This document shows positions 8,664-17,314 of a stretch of 64,000 bases of DNA, one piece after another. Within the stretch, counting starts at the first letter, position 1. Each line of letters starts with the position of its first letter. Origin of the DNA: Clostridium_AD sp964467165 (GTDB taxonomy: Bacteria > Bacillota > Clostridia > Clostridiales > Clostridiaceae). The DNA lies in NCBI GenBank assembly GCA_964467165.1, contig CAYXOL010000022.1:1-64000 (forward strand). The letters are read 5' to 3'. The notes beneath the pieces were generated by a model. It did no database searches. It was not told where the DNA came from and saw nothing but the letters and a program-made list of their open reading frames with translations. The translations under genes and the position numbers were made by a program.

Positions 8664-9629
8664 ATGGATGAGAATTTTGCATTAACACCCTTAGAGGTTG
8701 CCCAGATGCTTAAAATATCAAAGAATACTGTTTATGAATTGGTAAAAAGGGGAGAACTTAATTCGTATAGGGTTGGTAACAAGGTAAGAATAGAAATGAA
8801 GGATATAGAAGATTATAAGAATAAATCTAAAAAACTTCAAAACACTAAACAAATTGATGGGCAGTTGGTTAATGCTAATATCACATTAGAGGCTCCACAT
8901 CAAATGGAGGATAGTCAGGAAAATCACGATTTCGTCATTTGTGGTCAAGATATTATGCTTGATATATTATCTAGATATCTACAACATAATGTTAAAGGGA
9001 TTCAAGCGCTTAGATCCTATACCGGAAGCTATAATGGGTTATATGATCTTTATCATGGTAGTGTTCAGATTACTGCAACTCATTTATGGGATGGCGATAC
9101 AGGGCAGTATAATGTACCTTATGTAAAAAGAATGCTTCCAGGAATTTCTGCTATTATAGTGCATCTTGCCAATAGAATGCAGGGGATTTATGTTGCAAAG
9201 GGTAATCCTAAAGGAATAAAAGGCTTAGAAGATCTAAAACACCCTGGAATTAAGATGATAAATCGCGAAAAGGGTAGTGGTACAAGAATCTTACTAGATG
9301 AGCATTTAAAAAAGCTTGGAATAAATGTAAGTAGTATAACTGGATATGAAAAAGAATGTTTTTCACATCTTGCAATGGCTAGTACGGTTGCTAGAGGTGA
9401 AGCAGATTTTGCTATTGGGAATGAAAAGACCAGTCAACAGGTAGATGGCATTGATTTTATTGCACTTCAAATAGAAAGCTATGACCTTGTAATTAAAAAA
9501 GAGGATATTCAAAAGCCATATTTTCAGTCTGTACTTCAAATCATTCGATCAGAAGAGTTTAAGTCAGAACTGCAGGGTATTGGTGGATATGACTTAAAAG
9601 GCTTAGGGGAAATAACGGCAGAAACATAG
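8664..9629 (+). CDS. Excisionase-type HTH regulator fused to a periplasmic-binding-like domain
   Basis: A 321-residue cytoplasmic protein. Residues 5-53 form a MerR/excisionase-family helix-turn-helix (LTPLEVAQMLKISKNTVYEL). Residues 80-310 resemble the PBP_like domain of COG1910 proteins, related to molybdate and tungstate binding proteins (QALRSYTGSYNGLYDLYHG; INREKGSGTRILLDEHL). GGGAGG lies 8 bases before the ATG. It stands directly ahead of modABC on the same strand, separated by a terminator, so it is a good candidate for the oxyanion-sensing regulator of the transporter. No signal peptide is present, in keeping with an intracellular sensor. Confidence 0.88.
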   Translation: MDENFALTPLEVAQMLKISKNTVYELVKRGELNSYRVGNKVRIEMKDIEDYKNKSKKLQNTKQIDGQLVNANITLEAPHQMEDSQENHDFVICGQDIMLDILSRYLQHNVKGIQALRSYTGSYNGLYDLYHGSVQITATHLWDGDTGQYNVPYVKRMLPGISAIIVHLANRMQGIYVAKGNPKGIKGLEDLKHPGIKMINREKGSGTRILLDEHLKKLGINVSSITGYEKECFSHLAMASTVARGEADFAIGNEKTSQQVDGIDFIALQIESYDLVIKKEDIQKPYFQSVLQIIRSEEFKSELQGIGGYDLKGLGEITAET

Positions 9630-9630
9630 G

Positions 9631-9665
9631 AAAGTGATTTAGTCTTTAGCTAGATCACTTTTTTC
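9631..9665 (+). terminator. Terminator after the regulator gene
   Basis: AAAGTGAT at 9631-9638 pairs with ATCACTTT at 9654-9661 and a T run follows. Confidence 0.75.
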
Positions 9666-9761
9666 TTATCATAAATAATAGATTTGATGTAAGTAAATTT
9701 ATTTTATAAAATAAAAGTAAACTCATTGTTGAATTTTTCCTTATAAGAATATATAATATAA

Positions 9762-9819
9762 CATGACATAACACAACAAAACTAAACGAAACGTTATTGA
9801 AATGTATGGTTTTGTCATG
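9762..9819. promoter_or_regulatory. Dyad in the modABC promoter region
   Basis: CATGACA (9762-9768) is repeated in inverse orientation as TGTCATG (9813-9819). The enclosed ACAAAAC and GTTTTGT stretches extend the symmetry. A TATAAT-like box lies nearby (9752-9757). The site may be an operator for the neighbouring HTH regulator, but no match to a defined ModE box is complete. Confidence 0.35.
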
Positions 9820-9863
9820 TTTGAATTTAAAATGTTTAAAATATATTATAGGGGGAATTAAAA

Positions 9864-10694
9864 ATGGAAAAAAGGTTAGGGTCTTTATTAGTTATGTCTT
9901 TAGTTATGATTATGTTGGCAATGACGGGTTGTAGTCAGAACACCAAAACTTCTGAAACACCTGCACCAGCTGCGTCAGCAGAGCTTCAACAACCAGTTAC
10001 ATTGACAATTTCTGCAGCTGCAAGCTTAACAGAAGTTATGGGGGAAATAAAAACACTTTATAAAGTAGAAAAACCAAATGTTACAATAAATTATAATTTT
10101 GCAGGGTCAGGAACATTGCAGAAACAAATAGAACAAGGTGCTGATGTGGATTTATTTTTTTCTGCGGGTACAAAGCAAATGGTCGCTTTGAAGGAAAAGG
10201 CTTTGCTAATAGACGATACCAATGTTAATTTACTAGGAAATAGTGTAGTTCTTATAGTTAAAAATGATTCTACCTTGGGTATTAGTGATTTTAAGGATGC
10301 GGCAGATGCTAAAATTGTAAAAATAGCATTAGGAGAACCAAAAACAGTGCCTGTTGGTCAATATTCACAGGAAGTATTTACATCCTTAAATATACTTGAT
10401 ATAGTTAAGTCAAAAGCTGTTTATGCAAAAGACGTTAAGGAAGTTTTAACTTGGGTTGAAACTGGAAATGTAGATGCGGGAGTAGTATACGGAACTGATG
10501 CTAAAACTTCTAAAAAAGTAAAAGTGGTTGCACTTGCTAGTGATGATTTATACAAAACTCCTGTGGTCTATCCAGCAGCTGTAATTAAAACTAGTAAAAA
10601 TGTGGATGATACTAAGTCGTTTTTAAAATTTTTATCTAGTGATAAAGCAAAAGAAGTCTTTAAAGCATACGGGTTTGATACCCTTATAAAATAA
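9864..10694 (+). CDS. modA: Molybdate ABC transporter, substrate-binding lipoprotein
   Basis: A 276-residue lipoprotein that captures molybdate (or tungstate) outside the membrane. The signal peptide ends in a lipobox LAMTGC with the lipid-bearing Cys at residue 23, followed by a short Thr/Pro/Ala-rich linker. ModA-typical blocks are ISAAASLTEVM, YNFAGSGTLQKQIEQGADVD and the GQYSQEVF region. GGGGG lies upstream of the ATG. It heads a modABC operon. ModA proteins bind both oxyanions, so Mo versus W preference cannot be read here. Confidence 0.94.
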   Translation: MEKRLGSLLVMSLVMIMLAMTGCSQNTKTSETPAPAASAELQQPVTLTISAAASLTEVMGEIKTLYKVEKPNVTINYNFAGSGTLQKQIEQGADVDLFFSAGTKQMVALKEKALLIDDTNVNLLGNSVVLIVKNDSTLGISDFKDAADAKIVKIALGEPKTVPVGQYSQEVFTSLNILDIVKSKAVYAKDVKEVLTWVETGNVDAGVVYGTDAKTSKKVKVVALASDDLYKTPVVYPAAVIKTSKNVDDTKSFLKFLSSDKAKEVFKAYGFDTLIK

Positions 10695-10726
10695 GCAAGC
10701 ACAAAAGAGGATAAGAGGAGTTGAAG

Positions 10727-11413
10727 ATGATGTCGGAATTTTCTCCATTATGGATTTCCATAAAAACAGCTTTTACAGCTACTTTTATAGTGTTTTTCAT
10801 TGGAATTTTCGCAGCTTGGTTTATGTCCAGATATAAAGGGCGCGGTAGAGGTATTTTAGATGGGATTTTGACACTGCCTATGGTGCTGCCACCAACAGTT
10901 TTGGGTTTTATATTACTTATTATTATAGGGAAAAATTATCCCATTGGTAAATTATTAAATGGATTTGGAATAACATTAATATTCACCTGGGCGGCTACTG
11001 TTATAGCTGCAACTGTGGTGGCTTTTCCTCTGATGTATAGAACTTGTGTAGGTGCTTTTCGTCAAATTGATGGTAATGTCCTTAATGCGGCTAGAACTTT
11101 GGGGGCCTCGGAGTGGAAAATATTTTGGAAGGTAGCCGTTCCACTGGCATGGCCTGGAATTGCAGCAGGTACAGTACTATCTTTTGCAAGGGCTCTGGGA
11201 GAATTTGGGGCTACAATGATGATCGCAGGTAGTATTCCAGGTAAAACCCAAACAATCCCTATTGCCATATACTTTGCTGTAATTGCTGGAGAAAATGCTG
11301 ATGCTATTAAATGGGTTATACTAATATTTATAATATCCTTAACAGTGATGGTAGCTAGCGACAAGTGGTCTGAAAAGCAAGGGTTTTTAGTATCCTCTGC
11401 AAGGAGAAAATGA
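10727..11413 (+). CDS. modB: Molybdate ABC transporter, permease
   Basis: A 228-residue integral membrane protein with five or so membrane segments and the EAA loop that contacts the ATPase (RTLGASEWKIFWKVAVPLAW). GAGGAG at 10715-10720 fits the ATG at 10727, preferred over an in-frame TTG at 10721. The stop is followed one base later by the modC start, so the two are translationally linked. As a homodimer it forms the molybdate channel. Confidence 0.94.
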   Translation: MMSEFSPLWISIKTAFTATFIVFFIGIFAAWFMSRYKGRGRGILDGILTLPMVLPPTVLGFILLIIIGKNYPIGKLLNGFGITLIFTWAATVIAATVVAFPLMYRTCVGAFRQIDGNVLNAARTLGASEWKIFWKVAVPLAWPGIAAGTVLSFARALGEFGATMMIAGSIPGKTQTIPIAIYFAVIAGENADAIKWVILIFIISLTVMVASDKWSEKQGFLVSSARRK

Positions 11414-11414
11414 T

Positions 11415-12494
11415 ATGAGTTTACAAGTGAATATTATAAAAAGGCTACCAGGATTTGAGCTGAAAGTTGATTTTAAAGCAGATAATGATATTTTAGGGTT
11501 TTTAGGAGCATCTGGTTCAGGCAAAAGCATGACACTAAGTTGTATAGCAGGAATTGTTACCCCAGACAGTGGGAAAATAGTATTAAATGGACGAGTGCTA
11601 TTTGACTTTGAAAATAAAATCAATATTCCTATTAGGGATAGGAAAGTAGGATTCCTTTTTCAAAATTATGCTCTGTTTCCAAACATGACCGTAGAGCAAA
11701 ATATTGGGTTCGGACTCCCTAAAAATATTTCTAAAGCTGAAAAAAATGATAAGATAAAAAAGAAAATTTTAGATTTACAGCTTTGTGGAATGGAAAAAAG
11801 ATTTCCACATCAATTATCAGGGGGGCAGAAACAGAGGGTTGCACTTGCTAGAGCTCTGGTTGTAGAACCGGAAATTTTACTTCTTGATGAGCCTTTTTCT
11901 GCATTGGATGAGCATCTTAAGAATACTATGATAATACAACTTAAAGAGGATCTTCTAGAGTTCAAGGGTACTTCAATTTTTGTAACACATAATATGGAAG
12001 AAGCATATCAATTATGCAATAACATAGTGATTATAGAAGAGGGGAGTATTGATGCTATTGGAAATAAGGAAATTATATTTAATAACCCGCCAACACTTTG
12101 CGGTGCTAGATTAACAGGTTGTAAAAATATTTCCAAGGCTAGGAAAATCGAAAAAAACATTATAGAAGCTATTGATTGGGGATGTAGAATTACCTTTGAT
12201 TATGAAATAGAGGATAGCATAACGGATATCGGAATTAGGGCTCACTATTTAGAAATTATGGTGGATGCAGAAGATATAAATACTTTCGACTGCTGGGTTG
12301 TTTTTACTGGTGAGACTTTATTTAGAAGGAGTGTTTATTTAAAATTTAGTGAGCCTATAGGGGATGAAAAAGATTATCATGTACTGTGGGATATTTCTAA
12401 ACAGGAGTGGGATTCAGTTAAAGACAAACCGCTTCCATTAAAAATAAGAATTAACCCAGAGAAAGTCATACAAATCAATGCAAATAGAATGTGA
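11415..12494 (+). CDS. modC: Molybdate ABC transporter, ATP-binding protein
   Basis: A 359-residue cytoplasmic ATPase. It has Walker A GASGSGKS near residue 33, signature LSGGQKQRVALARAL, Walker B EILLLDEPFSALDE and the switch His in FVTHNMEEAYQ. After about residue 225 a C-terminal domain of roughly 130 residues takes the place of the usual MOP/TOBE-type regulatory domain. It contains IGIRAHYLEIM and is only loosely like known MOP repeats. It powers import through modB. Confidence 0.92.
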   Translation: MSLQVNIIKRLPGFELKVDFKADNDILGFLGASGSGKSMTLSCIAGIVTPDSGKIVLNGRVLFDFENKINIPIRDRKVGFLFQNYALFPNMTVEQNIGFGLPKNISKAEKNDKIKKKILDLQLCGMEKRFPHQLSGGQKQRVALARALVVEPEILLLDEPFSALDEHLKNTMIIQLKEDLLEFKGTSIFVTHNMEEAYQLCNNIVIIEEGSIDAIGNKEIIFNNPPTLCGARLTGCKNISKARKIEKNIIEAIDWGCRITFDYEIEDSITDIGIRAHYLEIMVDAEDINTFDCWVVFTGETLFRRSVYLKFSEPIGDEKDYHVLWDISKQEWDSVKDKPLPLKIRINPEKVIQINANRM

Positions 12495-12507
12495 AAATTT
12501 TTAAGCT

Positions 12508-12540
12508 AAAGGCTGCATATATGAAAGCTGCCTTTTTATT
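12508..12540 (+). terminator. Terminator of the mod operon
   Basis: AAAGGC (12508-12513) pairs with GCCTTT (12530-12535) and five T residues follow. The inner part is imperfect. Confidence 0.6.
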
Positions 12541-12589
12541 TTTTGCTCTTTTATATCTTGACATATCTTATTTATTTGAGTTATTACTG

Positions 12590-12652
12590 TTGCTATTTTT
12601 TACAAGGTGTAATATAATTTATAAGAAATGTAAATGCAAGTGATTTGCATTT
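12590..12652 (+). promoter_or_regulatory. Promoter and zinc-type operator of znuACB
   Basis: A TTGCTA at 12590-12595 and TATAAT at 12613-12618 are separated by 17 bases. Downstream of the -10, AAATGCAA (12632-12639) and TTGCATTT (12645-12652) form a perfect 8-bp dyad around 5 bases. A dyad over the start region before a zinc-uptake operon is the expected place for a Zur/Fur-family repressor. The repressor gene is not in the window. Confidence 0.75.
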
Positions 12653-12671
12653 AATGAAAGGTGGATAATAA

Positions 12672-13586
12672 ATGAAAAATATAATTACTAAAATAACATC
12701 CCTAATGCTTGTATCTGTAATACTTTTTAGTGGGTGTACTTCTAAAAAAAACAATGAGGCATCATCTGATACTCTTGCAAATAGTAATACAATTACCGTT
12801 GCAACTTCCTTCTATCCTATGTACATATTCTCATTAAATGTGGCTAAGGATATTCCAAACGTAAAAGTTATAAATATGACAAAACCAATGACAGGGTGTC
12901 TTCATGATTATTCTATTACTACTGATAACTTGAAAACCTTAGATGGTGCGCAGGTATTTGTAACTAATGGTGCAGACATGGAATCATTTATGGGGAAAGT
13001 AACAGAGCAAATGCCTAATCTTAAAATTATAGACTCAAGTAAAGGCATCCAGCTTATTAAAAATGAAGGTGATGCTGGATATAACGCACATTTATGGGTG
13101 AGTATTTCTAATGCTATAACTCAAGTGGAAAATATTGGAGAACAATTAGCTATAATAGATTCAAATAATGCAGAAAAGTATAAAGCGAATACTGCGGCAT
13201 ATGTTGCGAAACTTGAGGCTGAAAGAGATAAAATGCATAAGTCATTAGATAATATTAAAAACCGTGACATAGTTACTTTTCATGAGGCTTTTCCGTATTT
13301 TGCAAAAGAATTCAATTTAAACATTGTAGGAATTGTTGAACGTGAACCTGGTTCTGAGCCAAGTGCAAAAGATCTTCAGTCAACTATTGAGCAAGTGAAA
13401 AAATTAAAAGTAAAGGCATTGTTTGCGGAACCACAGTATTCTGTCAAAGCTGTTGAAACTATTGCAAGGGAAACGGGTTCAAAAGTTTATAGCCTTGACC
13501 CAGTTGTTACAGGACCTATGGAAGCAGATGCATATATTAATATTATGGACAGTAATCTGAAAACATTGGAAGAGGCTTTAAAATGA
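12672..13586 (+). CDS. znuA: Zinc (or manganese) ABC transporter, substrate-binding lipoprotein
   Basis: A 304-residue lipoprotein of the cluster A-I metal-binding family. Lipobox LFSGC puts the lipidated Cys at residue 22. Metal ligands expected in the family are visible: H in GCLHDYS, H in NAHLWVS, H in TFHEAFPYF, and the acidic residue in YSLDPV. The His-rich loop of many zinc proteins is absent. The dyad operator upstream supports metal control. Zinc is the likely substrate; manganese is not excluded. Confidence 0.9.
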   Translation: MKNIITKITSLMLVSVILFSGCTSKKNNEASSDTLANSNTITVATSFYPMYIFSLNVAKDIPNVKVINMTKPMTGCLHDYSITTDNLKTLDGAQVFVTNGADMESFMGKVTEQMPNLKIIDSSKGIQLIKNEGDAGYNAHLWVSISNAITQVENIGEQLAIIDSNNAEKYKANTAAYVAKLEAERDKMHKSLDNIKNRDIVTFHEAFPYFAKEFNLNIVGIVEREPGSEPSAKDLQSTIEQVKKLKVKALFAEPQYSVKAVETIARETGSKVYSLDPVVTGPMEADAYINIMDSNLKTLEEALK

Positions 13587-14443
13587 TAAATAATACTAAA
13601 ATGAAAGACAGCAAAAAAATAACAAATATCAATAAAATCACAAATATTAATAAAACTAAGAATATAGATTGTAAAAAATGCAGTTGTGGATTATGTTGTA
13701 CAAAAATAAAAGATTTTGGTGTTACTATTGGAAAAACAGAAATATTAAAAGATATCAATCTCCACATCCATTGTGGGGATTTGACAGCAATAATAGGAGC
13801 AAATGGTGCAGGTAAAAGCACTCTTTTAAAAGCATTACTGGGGGGCATACCTCATTCAGGAAATATTACTTTTATTGATGGAAACAAAAAACTTGCAAGA
13901 AAACTTAAACTAGGCTACGTACCTCAGAAACTTGATTTTGATTATAGTTCACCTGTAAGTGTTCTTGATATTTTTGCAGCTACCTTAAATGACAGACCTG
14001 TTTGGTTTTCTATTTCAAAAGGTACAAGAAAAAAAGCTCTTGAAAGTTTAGCACTGGTGGAGGGTGAATATCTTATAGACAAGCGTTTAGGGGTATTATC
14101 TGGCGGAGAACTCCAAAGAGTGCTTCTAGCTCTAGCGCTTCAACCTATACCCGATATATTATTATTAGATGAGCCAGTATCAGGAATTGATCAAAATGGG
14201 CTAAAATTATTTTACAAAACTGTATCAAATCTAAGAAACAATTATGATTTGTCTATTATATTAGTTTCTCATGACCTACTTTTAGTATCACAATATGCTG
14301 ACCGCATTGCATTTATAAATAATAAAACTATTGAATGCTGTGGTTCGGCAGAGGAAGTATTTAGTAATGAGAAAGTAATTGATGTGTTTGGTGTAGATTG
14401 GAATAAAGTTATGGTAAATGAAAACAAAAAGGATGATGAATAA
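13583..14443 (+). CDS. znuC: Metal ABC transporter ATPase with Cys-rich N-terminal extension
   Basis: A 286-residue ATPase overlapping the znuA stop by 4 bases. The nucleotide domain has Walker A IIGANGAGKST, signature LSGGELQR and Walker B ILLLDEPVSGID. Unusually, about 45 residues precede it: a Lys/Asn/Ile repeat (KITNINKITNINK) and then C30, C33, C35, C38 and C39 (CKKCSCGLCC). ZnuC-type proteins normally begin close to the first beta strand. The Cys cluster could bind the transported metal or a redox signal. A later start is possible, but the overlap with znuA favours the long form. Confidence 0.9.
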   Translation: MINNTKMKDSKKITNINKITNINKTKNIDCKKCSCGLCCTKIKDFGVTIGKTEILKDINLHIHCGDLTAIIGANGAGKSTLLKALLGGIPHSGNITFIDGNKKLARKLKLGYVPQKLDFDYSSPVSVLDIFAATLNDRPVWFSISKGTRKKALESLALVEGEYLIDKRLGVLSGGELQRVLLALALQPIPDILLLDEPVSGIDQNGLKLFYKTVSNLRNNYDLSIILVSHDLLLVSQYADRIAFINNKTIECCGSAEEVFSNEKVIDVFGVDWNKVMVNENKKDDE

Positions 14444-15285
14444 TGTCTTTATGGTATAATATCGTAGATTTTCTACTCCCCTTTGAATGGGCACATTATG
14501 TGTTTATGAAAAACGCATTATTAGGGGTTTTATTAGTTACTCCTATGTTTGGACTGCTGGGTACAATGGTTGTAAATAATAAGATGGCTTTTTTTGCAGA
14601 TGCTCTGGGACATTCAGCTCTCACGGGAATAGCAATTGGGGTAATTTTAGGTATAAAAAATCCTATATGGTCAATGCTTGCATTTTCGCTTATGCTTGCT
14701 GTATTAATAATTAAGGTTAAAAATGTAAATACTTCTTCGACTGATACTATAATAGGTGTTTTTTCATCTACAGCAGTGGCACTTGGTGTTGTAATATTGT
14801 CATTTAGGGGTGGCTTTGCAAAATATTCCGTTTATCTTATTGGTGATTTATTAAGTATTAGTAAAACTGATTTGGTGATACTTCCAATTATATTTTTAAT
14901 TGTAATTATTATTTGGGCAGTTAGCTTTAATAAGCTTCTACTGGTAAGTGTAAATCAATTATTGGCAAGAAGCAGAGGCATTAACGTTGAGTTCTATGAA
15001 TTCCTATTTACAATTACAGTGGCAGTTATTGTTACAATATCTATTCAATGGGTAGGGGTTCTAATTATAAGTTCAATGATGGTGCTGCCGGCGGCGGCTG
15101 CAAGAAATATTTCTACAAATATTAAGCAATACCATGTGTATTCTATAGCAATTGCCCTTATTTCAGGGGTGGCGGGTCTTATATTATCTTATTTTTTAGG
15201 GTCTGCCTCTGGTGCCACAATGGTACTTATTGCTTCAATGTTTTTTGGAATTACTTTTTTCATGAAAATAAAATTATATTCATAG
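14443..15285 (+). CDS. znuB: Metal ABC transporter, permease
   Basis: A 280-residue membrane protein of the ABC-3 family (ZnuB/MntB type), with about eight membrane segments. Typical blocks are FFADALGHSALTGIAIG near residue 47 and IQWVGVLIISSMMVLPAAAA near residue 200. Its ATG shares the last base of the znuC stop. A strong terminator follows, which closes the three-gene uptake operon. Confidence 0.93.
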   Translation: MSLWYNIVDFLLPFEWAHYVFMKNALLGVLLVTPMFGLLGTMVVNNKMAFFADALGHSALTGIAIGVILGIKNPIWSMLAFSLMLAVLIIKVKNVNTSSTDTIIGVFSSTAVALGVVILSFRGGFAKYSVYLIGDLLSISKTDLVILPIIFLIVIIIWAVSFNKLLLVSVNQLLARSRGINVEFYEFLFTITVAVIVTISIQWVGVLIISSMMVLPAAAARNISTNIKQYHVYSIAIALISGVAGLILSYFLGSASGATMVLIASMFFGITFFMKIKLYS

Positions 15286-15328
15286 AAATTAAAAAAGGAG
15301 CAGTTTTGTGCTCTTTTTTTAATTTTAA
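15286..15328 (+). terminator. Terminator of the znuACB operon
   Basis: A stem of about 17 bp (15286-15302 with the complement ending near 15325) surrounds a GTTTTG loop, with a T run inside the right arm. Confidence 0.85.
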
Positions 15329-15876
15329 TTTCAATAACAATAGGAGTTTCAATTGGATTTGTTATTTTTTTGATATTTCTTTTAAGTATTACTATAGAAA
15401 TAAGTCGTTCAAAACAACACTATAGATTAATGGCATTGGAACAATCAATAGAATTTAGATCTAACCTTTCGCAACAAGATACCACTAAATAGCTTAGTTT
15501 GCTAATACAATCTAACAGTAAATTAATTAAAAATATATCCGTATTAAAAGATACAACTATAGTTTACGCTTATCCACTTAAAGGAAATGAAGCAGTAATA
15601 GGGAAAAACCTTGCATTTATAGCGGCACAAAAGGGCAATGTCCTAAAGGTAAAAAAGAATATGACACCAATTTTTCAAGGGCCTGTTAATTTAGTTCAGG
15701 GTGGAACTGGTTTTATATCAAGAATTCCTGTAATCCTAGAAGATGGGACTTATTGGGGGCAAATAAGTATTGTTATAAATGGTGAAGAACTTATGAAGGA
15801 AACCGGCTTATATGAGAAAGATAGTAAAAGAGATTTTTTCTATAATCGATACAGATTGCAACAGCCCAAAGATTGA
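15325..15876 (+). pseudogene. Remnant of a CHASE-domain sensor protein
   Basis: The frame encodes a membrane anchor (GVSIGFVIFLIFLLSI), an extracellular start (MALEQSIEFRSNL), then an in-frame TAG at 15490. The same frame continues with YAYPLKGNEAVIGKNL, FQGPVNLVQGGTGFISRIPV and DGTYWGQISIVING, which are typical of CHASE ligand-sensing domains. The frame ends at residue-level KDSKRDFFYNRYRLQ, with no second membrane segment and no GGDEF, EAL or kinase output. The gene is therefore disrupted in the middle and truncated at the end. The 5' end overlaps the znuB terminator, with no ribosome binding site. Confidence 0.8.
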
Positions 15877-15949
15877 TTTCAGTCTCTGATCCATCAGTAG
15901 TTGTCATAAATTTTTTAATGATATATCCCCCTTTTAAAGGGGTTTATTG

Positions 15950-16924
15950 TCAATTTTGACTCTGTGCCCTATTATCAATAAGTTGTAAATCATTTTCCTT
16001 TATTATGGAAACCAATAGATCGGCATATATATTGTTTCCCGCATTATCTTGCTTAGTACTATATCCCGCATTTTCAAGCGCTTGAGCTTGTTGTATATAC
16101 TGAGAAGCCTCGAAAACTCCATTTTTTTTATATCTATCATTAGCGAAAAGGAATTTTCCATAATCATCTAGAGAATCTATTTTGTTATTATATAGTCTGA
16201 AATTAGCTTTTATGACTACATCATGATATTCAGATGTAGTCATATTCACACTTTTTCCACTCCAACTACTATCAGATTTTATCCCGAATAAATTATTTGC
16301 TTTAACACTTAAATCTGATTTACCCCAAGCAGATTCTAATATACATTGAGCTATTGTGATAGAAGGAAGGATTTTATATTTGTTATATAGTTCAATTGAT
16401 TTTGGTAAAAGTTCCTCAACAAAAATTCTATATGAAGAATCCTTTTGTAAATTAGCATTTACTAAACCTATAACTTCTAGTTGTGCTAGGTATTTATGAA
16501 CTTTATCTTTATTTTTATTATTATAAGACAAGTTATTTAACACATGGTCCATGCTTAATAGCTTGTAGTTATTCTCTTTACTGCTTGTACCAGTTTTCTC
16601 TAAAAACATTTCACCTAGTGTTTTTAAATTTTCGTTAGTAGCTTTTGAAAAATCTTTTTTATATCTAACTCCATCAATAGCAGCTAAATTTTTCCAATTA
16701 ACTTGAAGTTTTTCTTTGCTTATTTCATCAGCTGCATTTATATAAAGATTTATTTCTGATTTACTTAACTTGATATAATCGTCTTTAGTAAAATGATTTA
16801 TTGCTATAGGTGAAATGCATATAATCATAACAGCAAAAAGTAGCTTGCTAAATATTTTTTTTGATTTTTTCTTAGGTCTCCTTCCAGTTCTTCTATTTTC
16901 TTGCGTTGCTAAATTATTATCCAT
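15950..16924 (-). CDS. Membrane-anchored glucosaminidase (GH73-type)
   Basis: A 324-residue protein. A basic N terminus (RRTGRRPKKKSKK) is followed by a membrane segment near residues 26-45 that acts as anchor or uncleaved signal. Residues 165-315 form a GH73 N-acetylglucosaminidase domain: ITIAQCILESAWGKSDLS holds the catalytic Glu, and NNLFGIKSD and YDDYGKFL-like (LDDYGKFLF) blocks follow. It cuts glycan strands of peptidoglycan during growth, separation or sporulation. A GC-rich hairpin at 15927-15942 may end its transcript. GGAGGG lies before the ATG. Confidence 0.88.
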   Translation of the reverse strand: MDNNLATQENRRTGRRPKKKSKKIFSKLLFAVMIICISPIAINHFTKDDYIKLSKSEINLYINAADEISKEKLQVNWKNLAAIDGVRYKKDFSKATNENLKTLGEMFLEKTGTSSKENNYKLLSMDHVLNNLSYNNKNKDKVHKYLAQLEVIGLVNANLQKDSSYRIFVEELLPKSIELYNKYKILPSITIAQCILESAWGKSDLSVKANNLFGIKSDSSWSGKSVNMTTSEYHDVVIKANFRLYNNKIDSLDDYGKFLFANDRYKKNGVFEASQYIQQAQALENAGYSTKQDNAGNNIYADLLVSIIKENDLQLIDNRAQSQN

Positions 16925-17314
16925 ATAAACCCTCCATAATATTAGTTTTTATAAGTTATTAATTGTAAAAAGTATAATATTAACCTATTATACTTTATAA
17001 TTATACATATTAGATTAAGTTTATTACAACTTATTCATTTTGGCTATAAGTAAATTGTAATATACTTGTAAACTTTATAAGTGAGTTTCTAGAAAGAATA
17101 ATGTAAAACAACATAAACCCAAAATTAGTATTGCTTAGGAAGAAAAGTGATTTAAAATCAATTATGACTTATGGTTTCTATTAGGTTATCTTACAATAAT
17201 GTAAGGCAACCTTTTTATTTTGTAAGCGGAGAGACATGGAGTGCATGCAATTTAAGAAGTATAGTATGTATATAGTTATGAAAAACGAGATATAAGAAAA
17301 GAGGAGAGATATAA
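16925..17314. other. Gene-free region between divergent genes, with terminator-like hairpin
   Basis: It holds the promoter region of the glucosaminidase gene (minus strand) and of the exporter operon (plus strand). GGTTATCTTAC (17184-17194) and GTAAGGCAACC (17201-17211) form a hairpin followed by CTTTTTATTT, a terminator shape on the plus strand just before the exporter operon. No gene ends before it, so it may be an attenuator or a leftover. Confidence 0.5.
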
